The notes beneath the pieces are model-generated. The model saw only the letters and a list, made by a program, of their open reading frames with translations, was not told the DNA's origin and searched no databases. A stretch of DNA of 64,000 bases. Source: Pinus tabuliformis. Taxonomy: Eukaryota > Streptophyta > Pinopsida > Pinales > Pinaceae. The stretch spans positions 1,148,529,007 through 1,148,593,006 of the forward strand of contig CM062807.1 in NCBI GenBank assembly GCA_031772625.1, written 5' to 3'. This document shows positions 33,907 through 47,956 of the stretch, piece by piece; position 1 is the first letter of the stretch; the number at the start of each line of letters is the position of its first letter. The position numbers and the translations under genes were made by a program.

Positions 33907-36900
33907 TAATTTTTGCAAATTCTTGCAAAGGAATTAACACAATTGACTCATCTTTCATGCACAAGAAAACCATATTCCCTCGAAAGAATATTCCTATGAC
34001 TTATATTATCTCTGTGAATTTGATGTACGTGTTATTATTTTTCTCATAACTAAGTGTTCTTTTTTTCTAAAAGAACTCCCTTACACATGACAATCCATGG
34101 GAATGTTTCCCATGGATTTATTAAATAAATAATCTTTACCAACACCATGGAAATATCTTACCATGACTAAGCACAAAACCATTGCGTTCTGCTGAATAAC
34201 ACCACAAGATTTATTACTCGCCTCATTTTGCATGGTGAGAAAATGAGTTGCTACAATCCATACAAGATTTTTTATCTTGACCTATTGGCCTTTTTCATGT
34301 AATTTTTTTCTTTAGTTAGTTACTTGTCTTTATGAAAGTATGAAATTCAAGAATAGTTATATTTTTTTTACCAAAAAACTTATTTATATGCAGTGTCATT
34401 TTCTCGCTAAGAGCCTTAATTCTTATCATTTTCCACGTGCAAGAAACATATGCAATACTTTAGAGAAAAATTTAATTTTAATTACTTATCTTTACAATCA
34501 CCATTGATGAACCCCCAAAATCAACTGTCCTTCGTGACAACTGAAGAGAGCATGTTTAAGTTGGTATTTTATCCCTTTACAAAAAAGACTAAAATGATGA
34601 GGACCTTATCTCGACCAGTCGAATCGACTTGGAATTTTTCTTCTTCGACTCCGAAAATGCTATTATGGTGCCCAATAGGAGATTCAAACTTGGCATGAAC
34701 TCCATTTAGAATTTGAAGTCGAGCTATTTCTAGCCTTTCATCATTCGACTCAAGGGAATGTTGAAGCATCCCTCTACTTATAGCATGACTTGTAGTTCTT
34801 CCCCCTTGGAAGACTCTATTCATAAATCTTTACCATTGTAGTCAGATCTATACCCCTCCTCATAATGGGGTATTCTATCGAGTCTCTCCCTATGCATCAT
34901 AAACCCCAACCTATTTTTATTCATAGCATTGATTTTCCTTCTTTTCTTTTTACTCTTTATCATTACCATGTGGTAAAAGAATATTCAAAATTGTGACAAG
35001 TTATTGGCATGAACAAATTGGAAGTATGTCAATAATTAAATTTATGTTAATTAGACATGTCATGTAGATTGGCTCAGTATATTATGTAATTCCCCCTTAA
35101 AGGAAACACCTATCTAGGAACACCAAAAATGATTATTTAATAAAATTTTATCAATAATCATAAGCATTTACAGCTACAACAATATTCAATTTCTACTTTA
35201 CATCACTTCAGCATTACTCAAATTCATAGATGCAAAACAATATATCTATACCAACTTAACATTACTTACCAATTACTCTTGGAAGTCATGGTCTCCTTCA
35301 TGAAAATTCTCTAAGAATGGCTTGACAACCCATCTACACTTCATGGAAAGTACCTTTTAATATATTACTAACAAATTCTATCAAATTAGTCACAACATTT
35401 TCAATCAAATGAAAAGTGTTTAACTATCAATCAATTATGCAATGTTAGGTGATATTTAAATCACAGAACTTCTACAGGAACTTAGAGAACACCAAAACTC
35501 TAATCATCAAACTGATAGATCACTGCACCATGTGCACATTGTCTTAGCTTCTGCTAATGAAATTGATATAATACTTCTAAATGTACTCATAAAGCACATA
35601 AAGATATTTTATCATCGAAACGACCAATAAATGCACTAAGTGTATATTGTGCTAGCCACTGCTAAGACATTCGAAATATTATTAATAAAAGAACTTACAC
35701 TTCGTAATTCCTGTCTGGGCATTAGGCTCATTTTATGTCAAAAATGTACATAAAATATTACACAATTATATATCAAATCATACTTTTAACATAATAGATA
35801 GTTGATTAGTTAATTTTTTTAGCTATGAGAACCAAAATAGGCTAATGAATGCTACTCTCAATGCATGGGAACTAGTTTCCACAAGCAAATTGAGTGATTT
35901 TCACGTCTACATAATTCTTGGACAGAGACTGTACCAAGTCCATTATGGAATTCCACTGCCTAACCAACTAAAGAGTTCCAAAGACCACACAAGCTCAAAT
36001 ACCAGATTCCTCTTGGCATTGTCCTGCCCATCCTTCTAACAGTGTCCCATCTATGAGGAATTTCGGGCCTCCTCCAATAGGCACCAAATCAATAGAGTTT
36101 CCTCAGGATTTTTACCCTCTTCGCCATTTTGGATAACTCTTCTCCCTTAATGAGATAATTAATCTCTAGGGAGCGGAAATCCAAACACGGAAGTGCCATC
36201 AAACCCTTTGGGAAAGAAATCGCCATCATCAAAAGGTTTACTTGTCTTTCACAACTGTTTTTCATGTAAAATTTATCTTTTCGCACTCTTTCTTGCAGTA
36301 ATTTACGTAATGATCCATATGCACATTATCATTAACAAAAGAAACATTCATGTACACCATGAATTTATACTCAACCCTCAACGCGGGTCCACAATATCTA
36401 GATTGACAAAGAACATAACTGACATAGATGTTGTATGTATTCTGATTTCCATGTAACACAATCATTCATATCACTTAACATTATACGTACTCATTTACAA
36501 TTGCAATTCACATTGCAATGTTTTACCTTGACAAGTTTTCTTGTTGCCATTAAGCTACCCCTGCCTAATCCCATCAACAACATTAGTTAAAAATTTACAT
36601 CATTTAACAAGTATTCACTTTCCAAATCATTTTGGTTTCATGCATACAATGCCGTCATGCATAATAGTATATGCATATATTCATTAATTTTTAAATGTCA
36701 ATAATAGTTGAGTTAACAATCTAGACATTCCCAATTTCCCACTGTGTATTGTCATGAACATCAACAGATCGATACATGAACTAACTACCATAATCACTTG
36801 TTTACGAATTGTAATAAGCTTAAATCAAATTCAGTTCATACATATAAGTTTTATTACTTAGTCATGAAACACTAACCAATCACAGCTACCAACCATATTA

Positions 36901-37440
36901 ATGTAGTCATGATGAGACTTAATCAATAATTCATCATTACAGTCAAATCTCACAACTTGACTAATTTTTTATTTTGAATATCTAAAGGGGTTTGTATAGT
37001 ATCCTTTTAAAACACTTTATCATCCTATTCAATGAAATTCCCCATACTGTACATTCATGTATTCACTCATTAAAAGTAACGCATTGTAACTTCAGTCATG
37101 TTTATTAAATGTATCATTAATACTTCAATATTTGCAAGATTTGTTAGTTGATTATCACTTTCCTTTGTGAGTTTTCAATATTGTTCATAAGTGTGACAAA
37201 TATTTTATTATCTTTTATCCTCGTCAAGATTCAAATGTCATCAAAATAGTTTTGCACCTGACTTTATTACTTGCTACTCATTGCAGTTATAAACATGAAT
37301 CACATATATCATGTCAAAAGTATTCTACTACATATATGAATATGTAGGTTGTTAGACTCATACTTGAGTTGATGCTCACTAGTATCATACCTCGATTTAC
37401 TTTCTTGTTAAAAATTCTAAAAGGAGCCCGTGCTGCAACC
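33907..37440 (-). other. Interior of the old LTR element
   Basis: Nothing matches a known retrotransposon domain. Two minus-strand frames look somewhat protein-like but unassignable: 34823-34569 (84 residues, with ERLEIARLQ and VEEEKFQVDS) and 36286-36089 (65 residues). They could be remains of a gag-like gene. The rest is AT-rich without features. Confidence 0.45.
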
Positions 37441-37444
37441 TTTA

Positions 37445-37456
37445 GCTCTGATACCA
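37445..37456 (-). other. Primer-binding site of the old LTR element
   Basis: Minus strand TGGTATCAGAGC, exact initiator-Met type, two bases inside the right-hand LTR. Confidence 0.9.
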
Positions 37457-37458
37457 CA

Positions 37459-38918
37459 TGTAGCATGCACCGGTAACCTCACATGACAAATGCAAGGAGT
37501 TAGAAGTTTTTTACACAAATTACCCACAAGTAATTATGCAAATCACTAGTCGATATTAGTAATTCACCATTAGATAGAGTGTTCATTAGTACATAAAGTA
37601 AATTTAGTAGAGGAATAGTATGTTTCATAACCATTATCAATCACTGTTGTTGTATATTAAGAGAAACTATACTAGGTAACCTTGAATCCATTGCATGACC
37701 CCTTTAACCACATTAATTAATCACATACTTGACATTATCAACATCAGAATATGAAAGGAATCAACATCAAAGCAATCACATCATTGAACACCAATATACC
37801 CTCCAAACATTATAAGGTGAAAACCAAAAAACGTTTCATTTTATTATTAAATGCTTGTGAGAGTGTTCACCCCTCACTCAATGGATTATAAGGGAGTCCA
37901 TCCCTCATCCATTGTTATAAAATATTACAGTGAAATATCATTAAAATACAACATACCTAGCTAAAACCTATTATGGTCATCATGAAACTATTTACCAACA
38001 AATTACCACTCTCTATATCCTTGTGGGATGATTGTCCCATTAGTAGACCATCACGTACCTCATACTCATAAACATGGGCCATTAGTTCTTTATCTACCAT
38101 AATGTTAAAGATAATTTGTCTTTTTCACAAGTCACCATCCTTTAGTGTGTCATCAACAAGCTTTGGTAATATGATTAGATAAATTAATAATCAATCAATA
38201 ATAAATCTTTAAAAGCGATTTTTTAACATTTATTCATGTGCACACATGAGATGTAAATATAATATTACAAAATGCTTCTTCTAACAATATTGTGCATGTA
38301 TAGAAAAATAATTATGAAGCATGTCAAAATAATTACCACGTTGCTATGATGATTCTCACATGGACACACATTCATATCCAAAGGAAACCATTGTAACCAT
38401 CCATTTCATTTGAAGGATATTAGTAACGTATCTCTACTTTTTGTCGAGTAATTATATAAAAACTTACTCAAAGAGAGGTAAAATGTGCATATATGTATTT
38501 TAGAAAGGAAATCTATTGTATTCATTGCAAGTAATTACTTGTTTTACTTATGAGGATCTAACATGATAGTTATTCTTTCCTGCACACAAATCCATGTTTC
38601 TCTTTTAAAAGATATAACACAATACTTCTATACATTTGTGCATGTAGTCAACTATTGTTTCTCTGCTTCTACATATACATTCTTTTCACAAAGTTAACGT
38701 CAAGATCATAACACAGTTTAAAGAAAGTACCATAACAAAATTCTCATGCATTTGTTTTCAAGAAAGTATCATAATCAACCTTTATTTTGGGCATCAGAAC
38801 TAGGAGAGAGTTTTTAAAATAATAATAATGTTAACCTCTTATGCATTAAACAATGAAATTAAATGAAACTATGCAATATACAACAAACAAATAATTTATC
38901 TTTTTACTCACCAACTCA
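37459..38918 (-). repeat. Old element 5' LTR
   Basis: About 1460 bp, diverged partner of 31929-33906. It lacks the fold-back insertion and the 39-bp expansion, so it supplies the empty site for both. Confidence 0.8.
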
Positions 38919-40378
<1,460 letters not shown>

Positions 40379-41172
40379 TTTATTGCGCAATGGGATGCCT
40401 AACAAAATGTAACTGGTGTTATTTTAATGCAAGATGGTATACACATTGTATTAGAAAGTGATCCAATCGAGGTAAAGAATTTACAAAAGCCCATTTATTA
40501 GAAGGGAATGTTTATACATGCCCCAAAGCAATGGCACTCGTACCTATCTGGTAAACACTTAAAGGTAAAAAAAATAATGATAGTATCAAATAATTTTTGG
40601 AACCAATATTATCTTCATAAGAGTATAAAAAATGGGTCACAAAGATGTTAGGTTATGAATTTAGAATCATCTTCAAGAACCGGAAGAAAAACGTTTTAGC
40701 AGATGCACTCTCAAGAAAGGATGAGGATGTGGAGGCATTTCTTTGAGCCATTTCTATTATCCAACCTAACTAGATAAATAAAGCAATGGATGAATGGAAG
40801 AATAACGAAGAGGTGTGGACACTCATTCAAAAGTTGCAGCAAGATCCCAGTGCAAGAGATAGTTTTATGTAGAGAAAATTTCACTATGGTACAAAGATGG
40901 CTTATATCTATGTAAGAACTCCAAACTCAAATAAAAAGTTATTTTTGAATTACATACCTCTCCTATATGATGACAGTCTTGATTTTTAAAAATTTACCAC
41001 AGGTTCATGAAGGATTTTTTTTGGATGGCCTTAAATCTGATGTTCAAAAGTTTGTCGTGGAATGTTTGGTTTGACAACAAAATAAAGTCGAGACAATTAA
41101 AACCATTGGTATTTTACAACCATTAACCTATGAAACAATGTCTTTCGGTAGAAATCAAATGAGAGAATTTTT

Positions 41173-41220
41173 TGGCTGACGCATTTCAAACCAACAAGTG
41201 TGGTTCATCATCAGGACTAG
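41173..41220 (-). ncRNA. Hammerhead-like motif, element B left arm (intact core)
   Basis: On the minus strand: CTGATGA, an extra T, helix II GAACCA/TGGTTT (G-U closing pair), GAAA, minimal helix III, GTC. Helix I is weak (AGTC against AGCC). The catalytic core matches the hammerhead consensus apart from the extra T. Confidence 0.45.
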
Positions 41221-41978
41221 ATGAAGAGGCAGATCATAGCGAAGGCTTAAATAGAGAGCAATGTAGCGACATAATTTCAAGTAACAACTATATTTGAGCA
41301 ATAATGTTTAAATTATAATATTAATTTATTAATATACTAAAAACAAATCTTATTAAGTAACGGCTATGTTAAACGGCTAGGTTTTTAAAAAATTATTTAA
41401 GCGATGATATTATTTCATTAATTTATTAAAAATATTGATAGGTAATGACTATATTAAATGGCTAGTTTTTGAAAAATAATATTTAAATTAATTTATTAAA
41501 ACCAATTGTTACTAATCCTTTAAAAATAATATTTAAATAATTATATTAGTTTATTAATTTATTAAAATATAAATTAAATGTCTTTTCAAGAACTAGCCTT
41601 TTACACTTTTTGAAAAAATATTTAATTTATATTTTAATAAATTAATAAAATAATATCATTATTTAAATATTATTTTTCAAGGATTAGTAATAATTGGTTT
41701 TAATAAATTAATCTAAATAATATTTTTCAAAAACTAGTAATTTAATATAGCCATTACCTATGAATATTTTTAATAAATTAATGAAATAATATCATTATTT
41801 AAATATTTTTTTCAAAAACTAGCCATTTAATATAGCCGTTACTTAATAATATTTGTTATTAATATATTAATAATTAGTATTATAATTTAAACATTATTGT
41901 TCAAATATAGTCGTTACTTGAAATTATGTCTCTACATTGCTCTCTATTTAAGCCTTTGCTATGGTCTACCTCTTCATC

Positions 41979-42025
41979 TGGTCCTAATGATGAACCAAAC
42001 TTGCTGGTTTGAAACACGTTGGCAA
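41979..42025 (+). ncRNA. Hammerhead-like motif, element B right arm
   Basis: CTAATGA core (G5 changed to A), extra T, helix II GAACCA/TGGTTT, GAAA, minimal helix III AC-AC-GT, then T in the cleavage position. Helix I CTGGTC/GGCAAA is partial. Probably inactive. Confidence 0.35.
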
Positions 42026-42113
42026 AAAAGTTGTCTGATGTGATTTCTACCGAAAGACTTTTTTTAATTCACTTTGGATCACAGAAGCTTGAATACAGAA
42101 AAAACCATTAACC

Positions 42114-42900
42114 AAGTCAGCATTGGGAGGAGGTCTAAATGAATATTATCACAAATCTACTGAAGACTGAAGGAAAGAGTGTCATCAAGGTGGTGATTGA
42201 TAGACTTGTTGAGTACACACATTATTTAAGACTATCTCATTGTTTCAAAGCCAATACAATTTCTATTGCATTTGTGGAAATAGTTCAAAAGTTACATGGA
42301 AACCCAAAGACAATTGCAAGTAATAGAGATCCCATTTTTACTGAAAAATTTTGAACATTTTTGTCTTCTTGTCTCATTACTCAATTGACTCATAACTCAT
42401 CTTATCATCCTGAATCTGATGGGAAAATTGAGGTAGTGAAAATATGTTTGGAATGATATCTTTGTTTCTTGGTATCTTCTAAACAACATAATGTGTTAAG
42501 TGCTTACGTCTAGTAGGATGGTGTTATCACACTTCATTCCATACCTTAGAAAAAATGACCCCACTTATGGGGATATACAAATATCATCTACCATCCATCA
42601 CATCATATCTAAGGGATGGTTCTAAGGTTTAATCAATTCAAATTACATTGAGAATCAACAACAAGTTCTCCAAGTTTTAAAGGACAATCTAATTATAGCA
42701 CAAAATAAAATGAAGCAACAAGTGGATAAACATTACAGCGAAAGAAATTTTGACATGAGAAAATTGGAATTTTAATGGCTACAACCATACAAACAAATGT
42801 CACTCAAGCAACCTAAGAAAGTTGAAAAATTATCACCCAAGTAATATGGCCCTATGACATGCAAATTGGAGCTACCTGCATCTTCATGAATACACCCAAT
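42114..42900 (+). pseudogene. int: gypsy-4 integrase core (broken)
   Basis: Directly after fold-back B the frame reads WEEV-stop-MNIITN, then LLKTEGKSVIKVVIDRLVEY. NRDPIFTEKF covers the second Asp region and YHPESDGKIEVV the Glu region. Stops near 42134, 42354 and 42450 kill it. The C-terminus (KLELPASS) continues the same protein that resumes beyond gypsy-3. Confidence 0.85.
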
Positions 42901-42904
42901 TTTT

Positions 42905-43459
42905 TGTTATGAAACCAGCTCACAAAAAGATAGAAAAGATAGATCAACGCCTTAGAACTCAGCCTCTTCGATGAGGCAACCTCCTTTACATTACATAAAT
43001 GAAGAATTTTTGGATGATTCAAATGAAAAAACCTCCTTTCTATATATAGGAGTCTAAGGAGTACAATATAACCCAGCCGACCTAACAAAATAATACAAAG
43101 CCACAAAAGTAAGAATAGATGGAATCTATGGGCATAGTAATAACTATATGGGCACAATAGGGGCATAAAAATATTAATAAGGGATACAACTACAATAGTA
43201 ATGGGGTAATCAAAGCCCCAAGGGTTAGCTCAGTTGGTCAAAAACTGCACCTCGCCATCGGGAGGTCACAGGGTCGAATCCACTCGAAGCCCTTGGGGTC
43301 AGGTCTTGCAGTAAGCCGAGGGGCGATTTAGCCTAGCTATCGCCCAGATTTTTCCATGGACGTAGCGATCACTCACTGACCAGGGTGCTCGTGAACCACA
43401 TGCAAAAAGCGAAAAGAAAAAAATAATGGGGTAATCACTAGTATTATAGGGACCCAACA
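42905..43459 (-). repeat. gypsy-3 3' LTR split by a SINE
   Basis: Starts TGTTGGGTCC at 43459 and ends CATAACA at 42905 (minus strand). Without the SINE and one target copy it is 330 bp, matching the 5' LTR. Confidence 0.95.
43213..43423 (+). mobile_element. tRNA-derived SINE with 14-bp target duplication
   Basis: Box A TAGCTCAGTTGG (43226-43237) and box B GGGTCGAATCC (43271-43281) form a pol III promoter of tRNA type. The body is about 211 bp with an A-rich tail (GAAAAGAAAAAAA). The target duplication TAATGGGGTAATCA occurs at 43199-43212 and 43424-43437. The 5' LTR of the same gypsy shows the uninterrupted site. Its tRNA-like head lacks a full cloverleaf, so it is not a tRNA gene. Confidence 0.93.
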
Positions 43460-43488
43460 TGCCCCTCTCCTTCAAAAAAATGTTGTCC

Positions 43489-44874
43489 TCAATGCTTGAG
43501 TAGTTCTGGATGCTTCTGTATAAAATGCTCATCCTCCCATGTGGAATATTCAGTGGATAATTTCTTCCACATGATAAGATACTTAGAAATTGATCGATTT
43601 CGTAGCTGTCGAGTTCTTGTTTCTGTGACTGCTTCCGGTTCCAATATAATTTTCCCTTCCTTGTCAAGTTCTAGCAATATTGTTTGAACTAGGAGCTTGT
43701 CGCCTATAACCTTCTTTAAGCATGAAACATAGAAAACTGAGTGCAATCGAGAAGCTGTAGGAAGCTCCAATTTGAATGCCATAGTACCAATCTTTTGCAA
43801 CACCTTGTACGAACCATAATACTTTAGTGATAATTTATTATCCTTCTCAGCTTGCTTGAGGGACATTTGCTTATATGGTTGTAGCCGTAGGAATACCCAA
43901 TCACCTACATCAAAACTTCTTTCGTTGCGATGTTGATCTTCCTGTTGTTTCATTCTATTCTGTGCCAACACGAGGTTATCCTTTAAGAGTTGGAGGACTT
44001 ATTGTTGATGTTTGATGTGATGTTCCACTGCTTGAACCTTAAAACTTTCTCTTAAATATGATGTGATGGATGGTGGCTGATATCCATAGAGTGCCATAAA
44101 TGGGTTCATTTTTGTTGCTGTATGGAAGGAAATGTTATACCACCATTCAGCCAGAGGCAACCATTTGACCCATTGTGTCTATTTATCAGATACAAAGCAA
44201 CGAAGATATTCTTCCAAACATTTGTTTACTATCTTAGTTTTCCCATCAGATTGAGGATGATAAGATAAGCTATGAGCTAACTAAGTACCAAGGAAAGAAA
44301 ATAATTATGTCCAAAAATTTCCAGTGAAAATGGGATCTCTGTCAATTACAATAATCTTTGGGTTTCCATGTAGCTTTTGAATTGTTTCCATAAATGCAAT
44401 AGAAACTGTACTGGCTTTAAACGGATATGATAATGCAAAAAAGTGTGCATACTTGGTAAGTCTATCAACTTCCAGCATGATGACACTCTTTCCCTCAAAC
44501 TTTGGTAAACCTGTGATAAAATCCATTGAAACATCCTCCCAACGTAGGCTTGGAATGGATAAAGGTTGTAATAGGCCCGGTGTCTTAATTGTTTCAACTT
44601 TATTTTCTTGGTAAACCAAACATTCCGCCACAAACTTTTGAATATCCGATTTAAGGGCATCCCAAAAAAATTCCTTCTTAACCCTGTGGTATGTTTTTAA
44701 AAATGTTGAGTGCCCTCCTAAGGGAGAAGTGTGCAATTCCATAAGAATATTTTGTTTTAGTTGGGAATTCTTACAGAAGTATAAGTGATCTTTGTACCAT
44801 AACGAATCATTTTTCCAGCTAAATGTATCAGACATACTGGAATCTTGATGTAACTTTCGAATAAGTTCCCACAC
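43489..44874 (-). pseudogene. int: gypsy-3 integrase and chromodomain (broken)
   Basis: The zinc-binding segment (HTSPLGGH ... ECLVYQENK) has Tyr where the second Cys should be. The core has VSMDFITGL and IDRDPIFTG, but the Glu motif near 44245 reads SDGKTKIVNK, with Lys in the usual Glu position. A frame break lies near 44300. The C-terminal frame from 43971 has a GPY-like region (LSLKYYGSYKVLQKIG) and a chromodomain (SKYLIMWKKLSTEYSTWEDE). Integration activity is not expected. Confidence 0.92.
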
Positions 44875-44919
44875 TTTTTCGTCATTCTTCCATTCCTCCC
44901 TTGCTTTGTTTATCTAATC

Positions 44920-46143
44920 TCATTGGATAATAGAAATGGCACACAACAATGCTTCCACATCCTCATCCTTCCTTGAGAATGCATCTGCAACCACATTTTG
45001 CTTCCCTTTTTTGTAGATGATTTCAAAGTTATAACCCAACATCTTGGTGACCCTCTTTTGTTGCTCTTCAGAGGATAATCTTTGTTCTAAAAAGTATTTA
45101 AGGCTATCATGATCTGTTTTTACCTTGAAGTGTCTTCCCATTATTTAAGGTTTCCATTTCTTAAGTGCATGGAGTATTGTCAACATTTCCTTCTCATAAA
45201 TAGCTTTGTGTAAAAAATTTCCCTTGATTGGATGACTTGCAAAAGCAATGGGTCTTTCATCTTGCATTAAAATAGCACCAATTTCATTTCCTGAAGCATC
45301 ACATTCCACAATAAAGGTTTTTGTGAAGTCTAGTGTAGCTAAGACCGGTGCTTGGAACATTGCCTCTTTAAGATGTTCGAAGGCCTTTTTTGCTTCTAGA
45401 GTCCATGAAAATCCATCTTTCTTCAATAATGTTGTTAGAGGTGCTGCTATTCTCCCATAATTCTTAACAAACTTGCGATAATACCCTGTCAAACTGAGAA
45501 ATCCTCACATATGCTTTATGGATGTGGGGATTTTCCATTCCTTAATGGCTTTAATTTTTCCAGGGTCTACCTTAAATCCTTCATGAGATACAATATGACC
45601 CAGATATTCCACCTCTTGTACTCCAAAGAAACATTTGGATCTTTTTGCATATAATTGTTTCTCCTCCAATAGTTGTAGCACCTTGTCAACATGTTCAAAA
45701 TGATCCTTTCAAGACTTGCTATAGATTAGTATATCATAAAAAATTACTAACACAAATTTTCTAAGCAATTGTTTGAAAATGGAATTCACCAAACCTTGAA
45801 ATGTTGAAGGTGCATTGGTAAGGCCAAAAGGCATGACCAAAAATTCATAATGACCCTCATGAGTTCTAAATGTTGTTTTCGAAATGTTTTTAGTCTTCAT
45901 TTTGATTTGATGATATCTTGAACGAAGATCCAACTTGGTGAAGTAAATTGATCCATGCAATTCATCCAGTAATTCATCAATGACAGGAATGGGAAACTTA
46001 TCTTTTATAGTGAGCTTGTTGAGCTCCCTATAATCCGGACACATGTGCCATGATCCATACTTCTTGTGCACGAATACTATTGGAGCAGAGAAAGAACTTT
46101 GACTTGGTTGAATTATACCAGCCTCTAGCATTTCTGCAACCAT
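44920..46143 (-). pseudogene. rt-rh: gypsy-3 reverse transcriptase and RNase H (broken)
   Basis: [37 protein letters not shown] and [13 protein letters not shown]. The catalytic box reads IFYDILIYS where the family has FFDDILIYS, so the first Asp is Tyr. A stop follows at about 45709. The RNase H part has VECDASGNEIGA, YEKEMLTILHAL, TDHDSLKYFL and VVADAFSRK, with its four acidic residues kept and one stop near 45143 between its halves. Confidence 0.93.
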
Positions 46144-46214
46144 ATGTTCAATTTTACTCTTTTGGGCATAGGGATATCTGTACAGCCTAATGTTCGGAGG
46201 AACACTTCCTGGAA

Positions 46215-46754
46215 TCAGATGAATAGCATGATCATGATAAAAAATAGGAGACCTTTGGGAGTCTCAAATACCTTGGAATGATTTTCCAACACATTTTGGA
46301 GATTTGGAGAAATATATGGTTCCAATGTGGAAACATCTAGAGAACATAATTGTGCAATTACACCTCTTTGTTCCTTTTTTAGAAACTTTGTCATACCATT
46401 AGAGTAGATTATCTTTCCTGGTTTCCCTGTAATACCCCTTAATTCCACTTCCTTTCCTTCCACAGAAGCTTTCATGAAAAGTTCTTGAAAATTAAAAGCT
46501 ATTTTACCCAAGGATTGTAGCCATTGGACTCTTAGTACAACATCGGTACCTCCCATTGGAATGGAAAGCATTGGGCTAGTCAATACATATTCTCCCATGG
46601 ATAGCTTGATATTATGGCACTTTCCAGAGCAATTTATTGTTTCTCCATTTGCAACCATCACTTGACACTCGGGTGCTGGATATAAGAAGAAATTCAATTC
46701 TTTTGCTACCTTACAATGAATAAAATTGTGGGTACTTCCTGCATCAATCAACAC
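46215..46754 (-). pseudogene. pro: gypsy-3 protease (broken junctions)
   Basis: Active site VLIDAGSTHNFI with Asp-Ala-Gly-Ser, then VANGETINCSG and the C-terminal helix region (VLRVQWLQSLG). The 179-residue frame is open, but a frameshift near 46765 separates it from gag and it ends before RT. It is the longest intact piece of this element. Confidence 0.9.
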
Positions 46755-46771
46755 TATTACCTTTTTCTTCT

Positions 46772-47956
46772 TTATTTTTCATCTATCTTGATGGTTTGAG
46801 GAGTGGTAATTCCTACCAATGCATTACAAGATATGCTCGGATTCATTTCTTCTTTATCTAGGCTTTGTTCCTGGAGTATATCCTCTTCTTTTGACCTTTC
46901 TTGCTCCTTTTCTTCTTCCTCTTCACAATATATGTAGAATAATTTCTTCTCGGCACACTTATGACCTTTAGTGTATTTGCTATCACAACTGTAACAAATC
47001 CCTTTTACTCTTTTTTCTTCCAATTTTTGTGGTGTCAACCTTATAGGTTGTGGAAGGCTAGGGGCAACAACACTTTCATCTTTATAGTTGTGTGCGGTAT
47101 GCTTCCTGGTTGCCATAATTTTGCTTTCCATTTTTCTTTCTAACCTGAATGCCTTCTTAATGAATCAGGTTGCCAAAGGCAAACATCATGTTGGATATTA
47201 TCGTTTAAAGTCCCTATGAACACATCAATCCTATGCTCCTCTCGAATATTTTTTACCCTTATGGTCAATTTTTGGAACTCCTCAATGTGCTCCATTATTG
47301 AACCCTTTTGTTTGAGACTTATCAATTGGATAAAAAAAGTGTTGCTTTTTGTATCCTCATAACGTGTTGTCAATTCTTCCATAAAAATTTCCCAAGTGAT
47401 AATTTGTTTATGAGAGCAAAGCCATTGATACCATACAAACTAATTTGGTTCCAAATATAAAGTTGCAATACATACCATTTGTGTGTTTTGCACATTATTG
47501 AGATCAAAAAATGACTCCATCTGTAATATCCATGTTGCGGGATCATTGCCATCAAACTTCCTCATATCGATTTTTGAAATATGGTGGGTCTTTGATCCCA
47601 CATTAGAGTCTATGAAATCATGATTAACATTTCTTTTGTTCGCATCATGAGTTTCCTTTACTACCTTTTCACCATTAGTAAGTGTTTCTTGTAAAAAAAA
47701 TTGTCAAATCTGTCTTCAAATCTGCCATGTCTGTCTTCAAATCTATATTCAAATCATCCATCCTGGCTTCCATGCCATTTATCTTAGATTCCACGCCATT
47801 TATCTTAGCATCTGTTAGCTTTTCTGAGATTGACATTTGTTGCACTTGGTCTTGTAATTTTGATATATAATGTAGCATTTCTTCCTCTTCTTCATGAGTC
47901 ATGCTAGAGCTTTCAGGTTGCTTACTAGGTGTTTGCATTTTATTTCCTTGGGGCAT
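46772..47956 (-). pseudogene. gag: gypsy-3 gag (right copy, broken)
   Basis: ATG at 47956 opens the N-terminal coiled-coil-like part (93 residues to 47675). The capsid core (47382-47140: MEELTTRYEDTKSN ... RIDVFIGTLNDNIQ) and the zinc-knuckle part (47131-46772: CYSCDSKYTKGHKC) are in other frames. The CX2C...GHKC form is typical of chromovirus gag. An acidic tract of Glu/Lys follows. Bases above 46961 mirror the left arm. Confidence 0.88.

Larger units (their letters stand above)
31929..38918 (-). mobile_element. Old LTR element without recognisable pol
   Basis: Diverged direct repeats at 31929-33906 and 37459-38918 start TGTA(A/G)CAT. Just outside the right repeat, 37445-37456 reads on the minus strand as TGGTATCAGAGC, an exact initiator-Met primer-binding site two bases from the LTR. 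The element is therefore minus-oriented. No gag/pol family is recognised in the roughly 3.5 kb interior, and the repeats are substantially diverged, so it is either an ancient relic or a large non-autonomous element. No matching target duplication was found. Confidence 0.8.
41119..42113. mobile_element. Fold-back element B with 11-bp target duplication
   Basis: The element (41130-42102, 973 bp) is flanked by AACCATTAACC at 41119-41129 and 42103-42113. It splits the gypsy-4 integrase exactly where the coding sequence resumes. Inverted arms of about 450 bases each start near CTTTCGGTAGAAATCA and meet in AT-rich DNA around 41600. The right tail (about 45 bases) has no left partner and ends GGATCACAGAAGC plus a short stretch, as in element A. 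There is no coding capacity. Confidence 0.9.
40379..42904 (+). mobile_element. gypsy-4 relic, RNase H to integrase part
   Basis: A heavily decayed plus-strand copy of the gypsy-3 family. RNase H remains include MLGYEFRIIFKNRKKNVLAD, then ALSRKDEDVE, at about 40650-40740. Integrase remains follow up to 42890, ending at KLELPASS. The 5' half of the element is missing. Fold-back B interrupts the integrase at 41130. Gypsy-3 interrupts the chromodomain linker at 42904/42905, and gypsy-4 resumes at 48964. Confidence 0.88.

Noticed and set aside
33907..37440. Gag gene in the old LTR element
   Set aside because: The short minus-strand frames at 34569-34823 and 36089-36286 have no recognisable gag motif and lie in different frames separated by stops.
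41119..42113. Mutator-type miniature element as a firm call for element B
   Set aside because: An 11-bp duplication would fit, but the asymmetric right tail and the 13-bp duplication of its relative A do not fit well, so the class is left open.
43213..43300. Possible tRNA gene
   Set aside because: A and B boxes are present, but the sequence has no full cloverleaf, carries a 3' body and A-rich tail, and is flanked by target duplications; it is a SINE.
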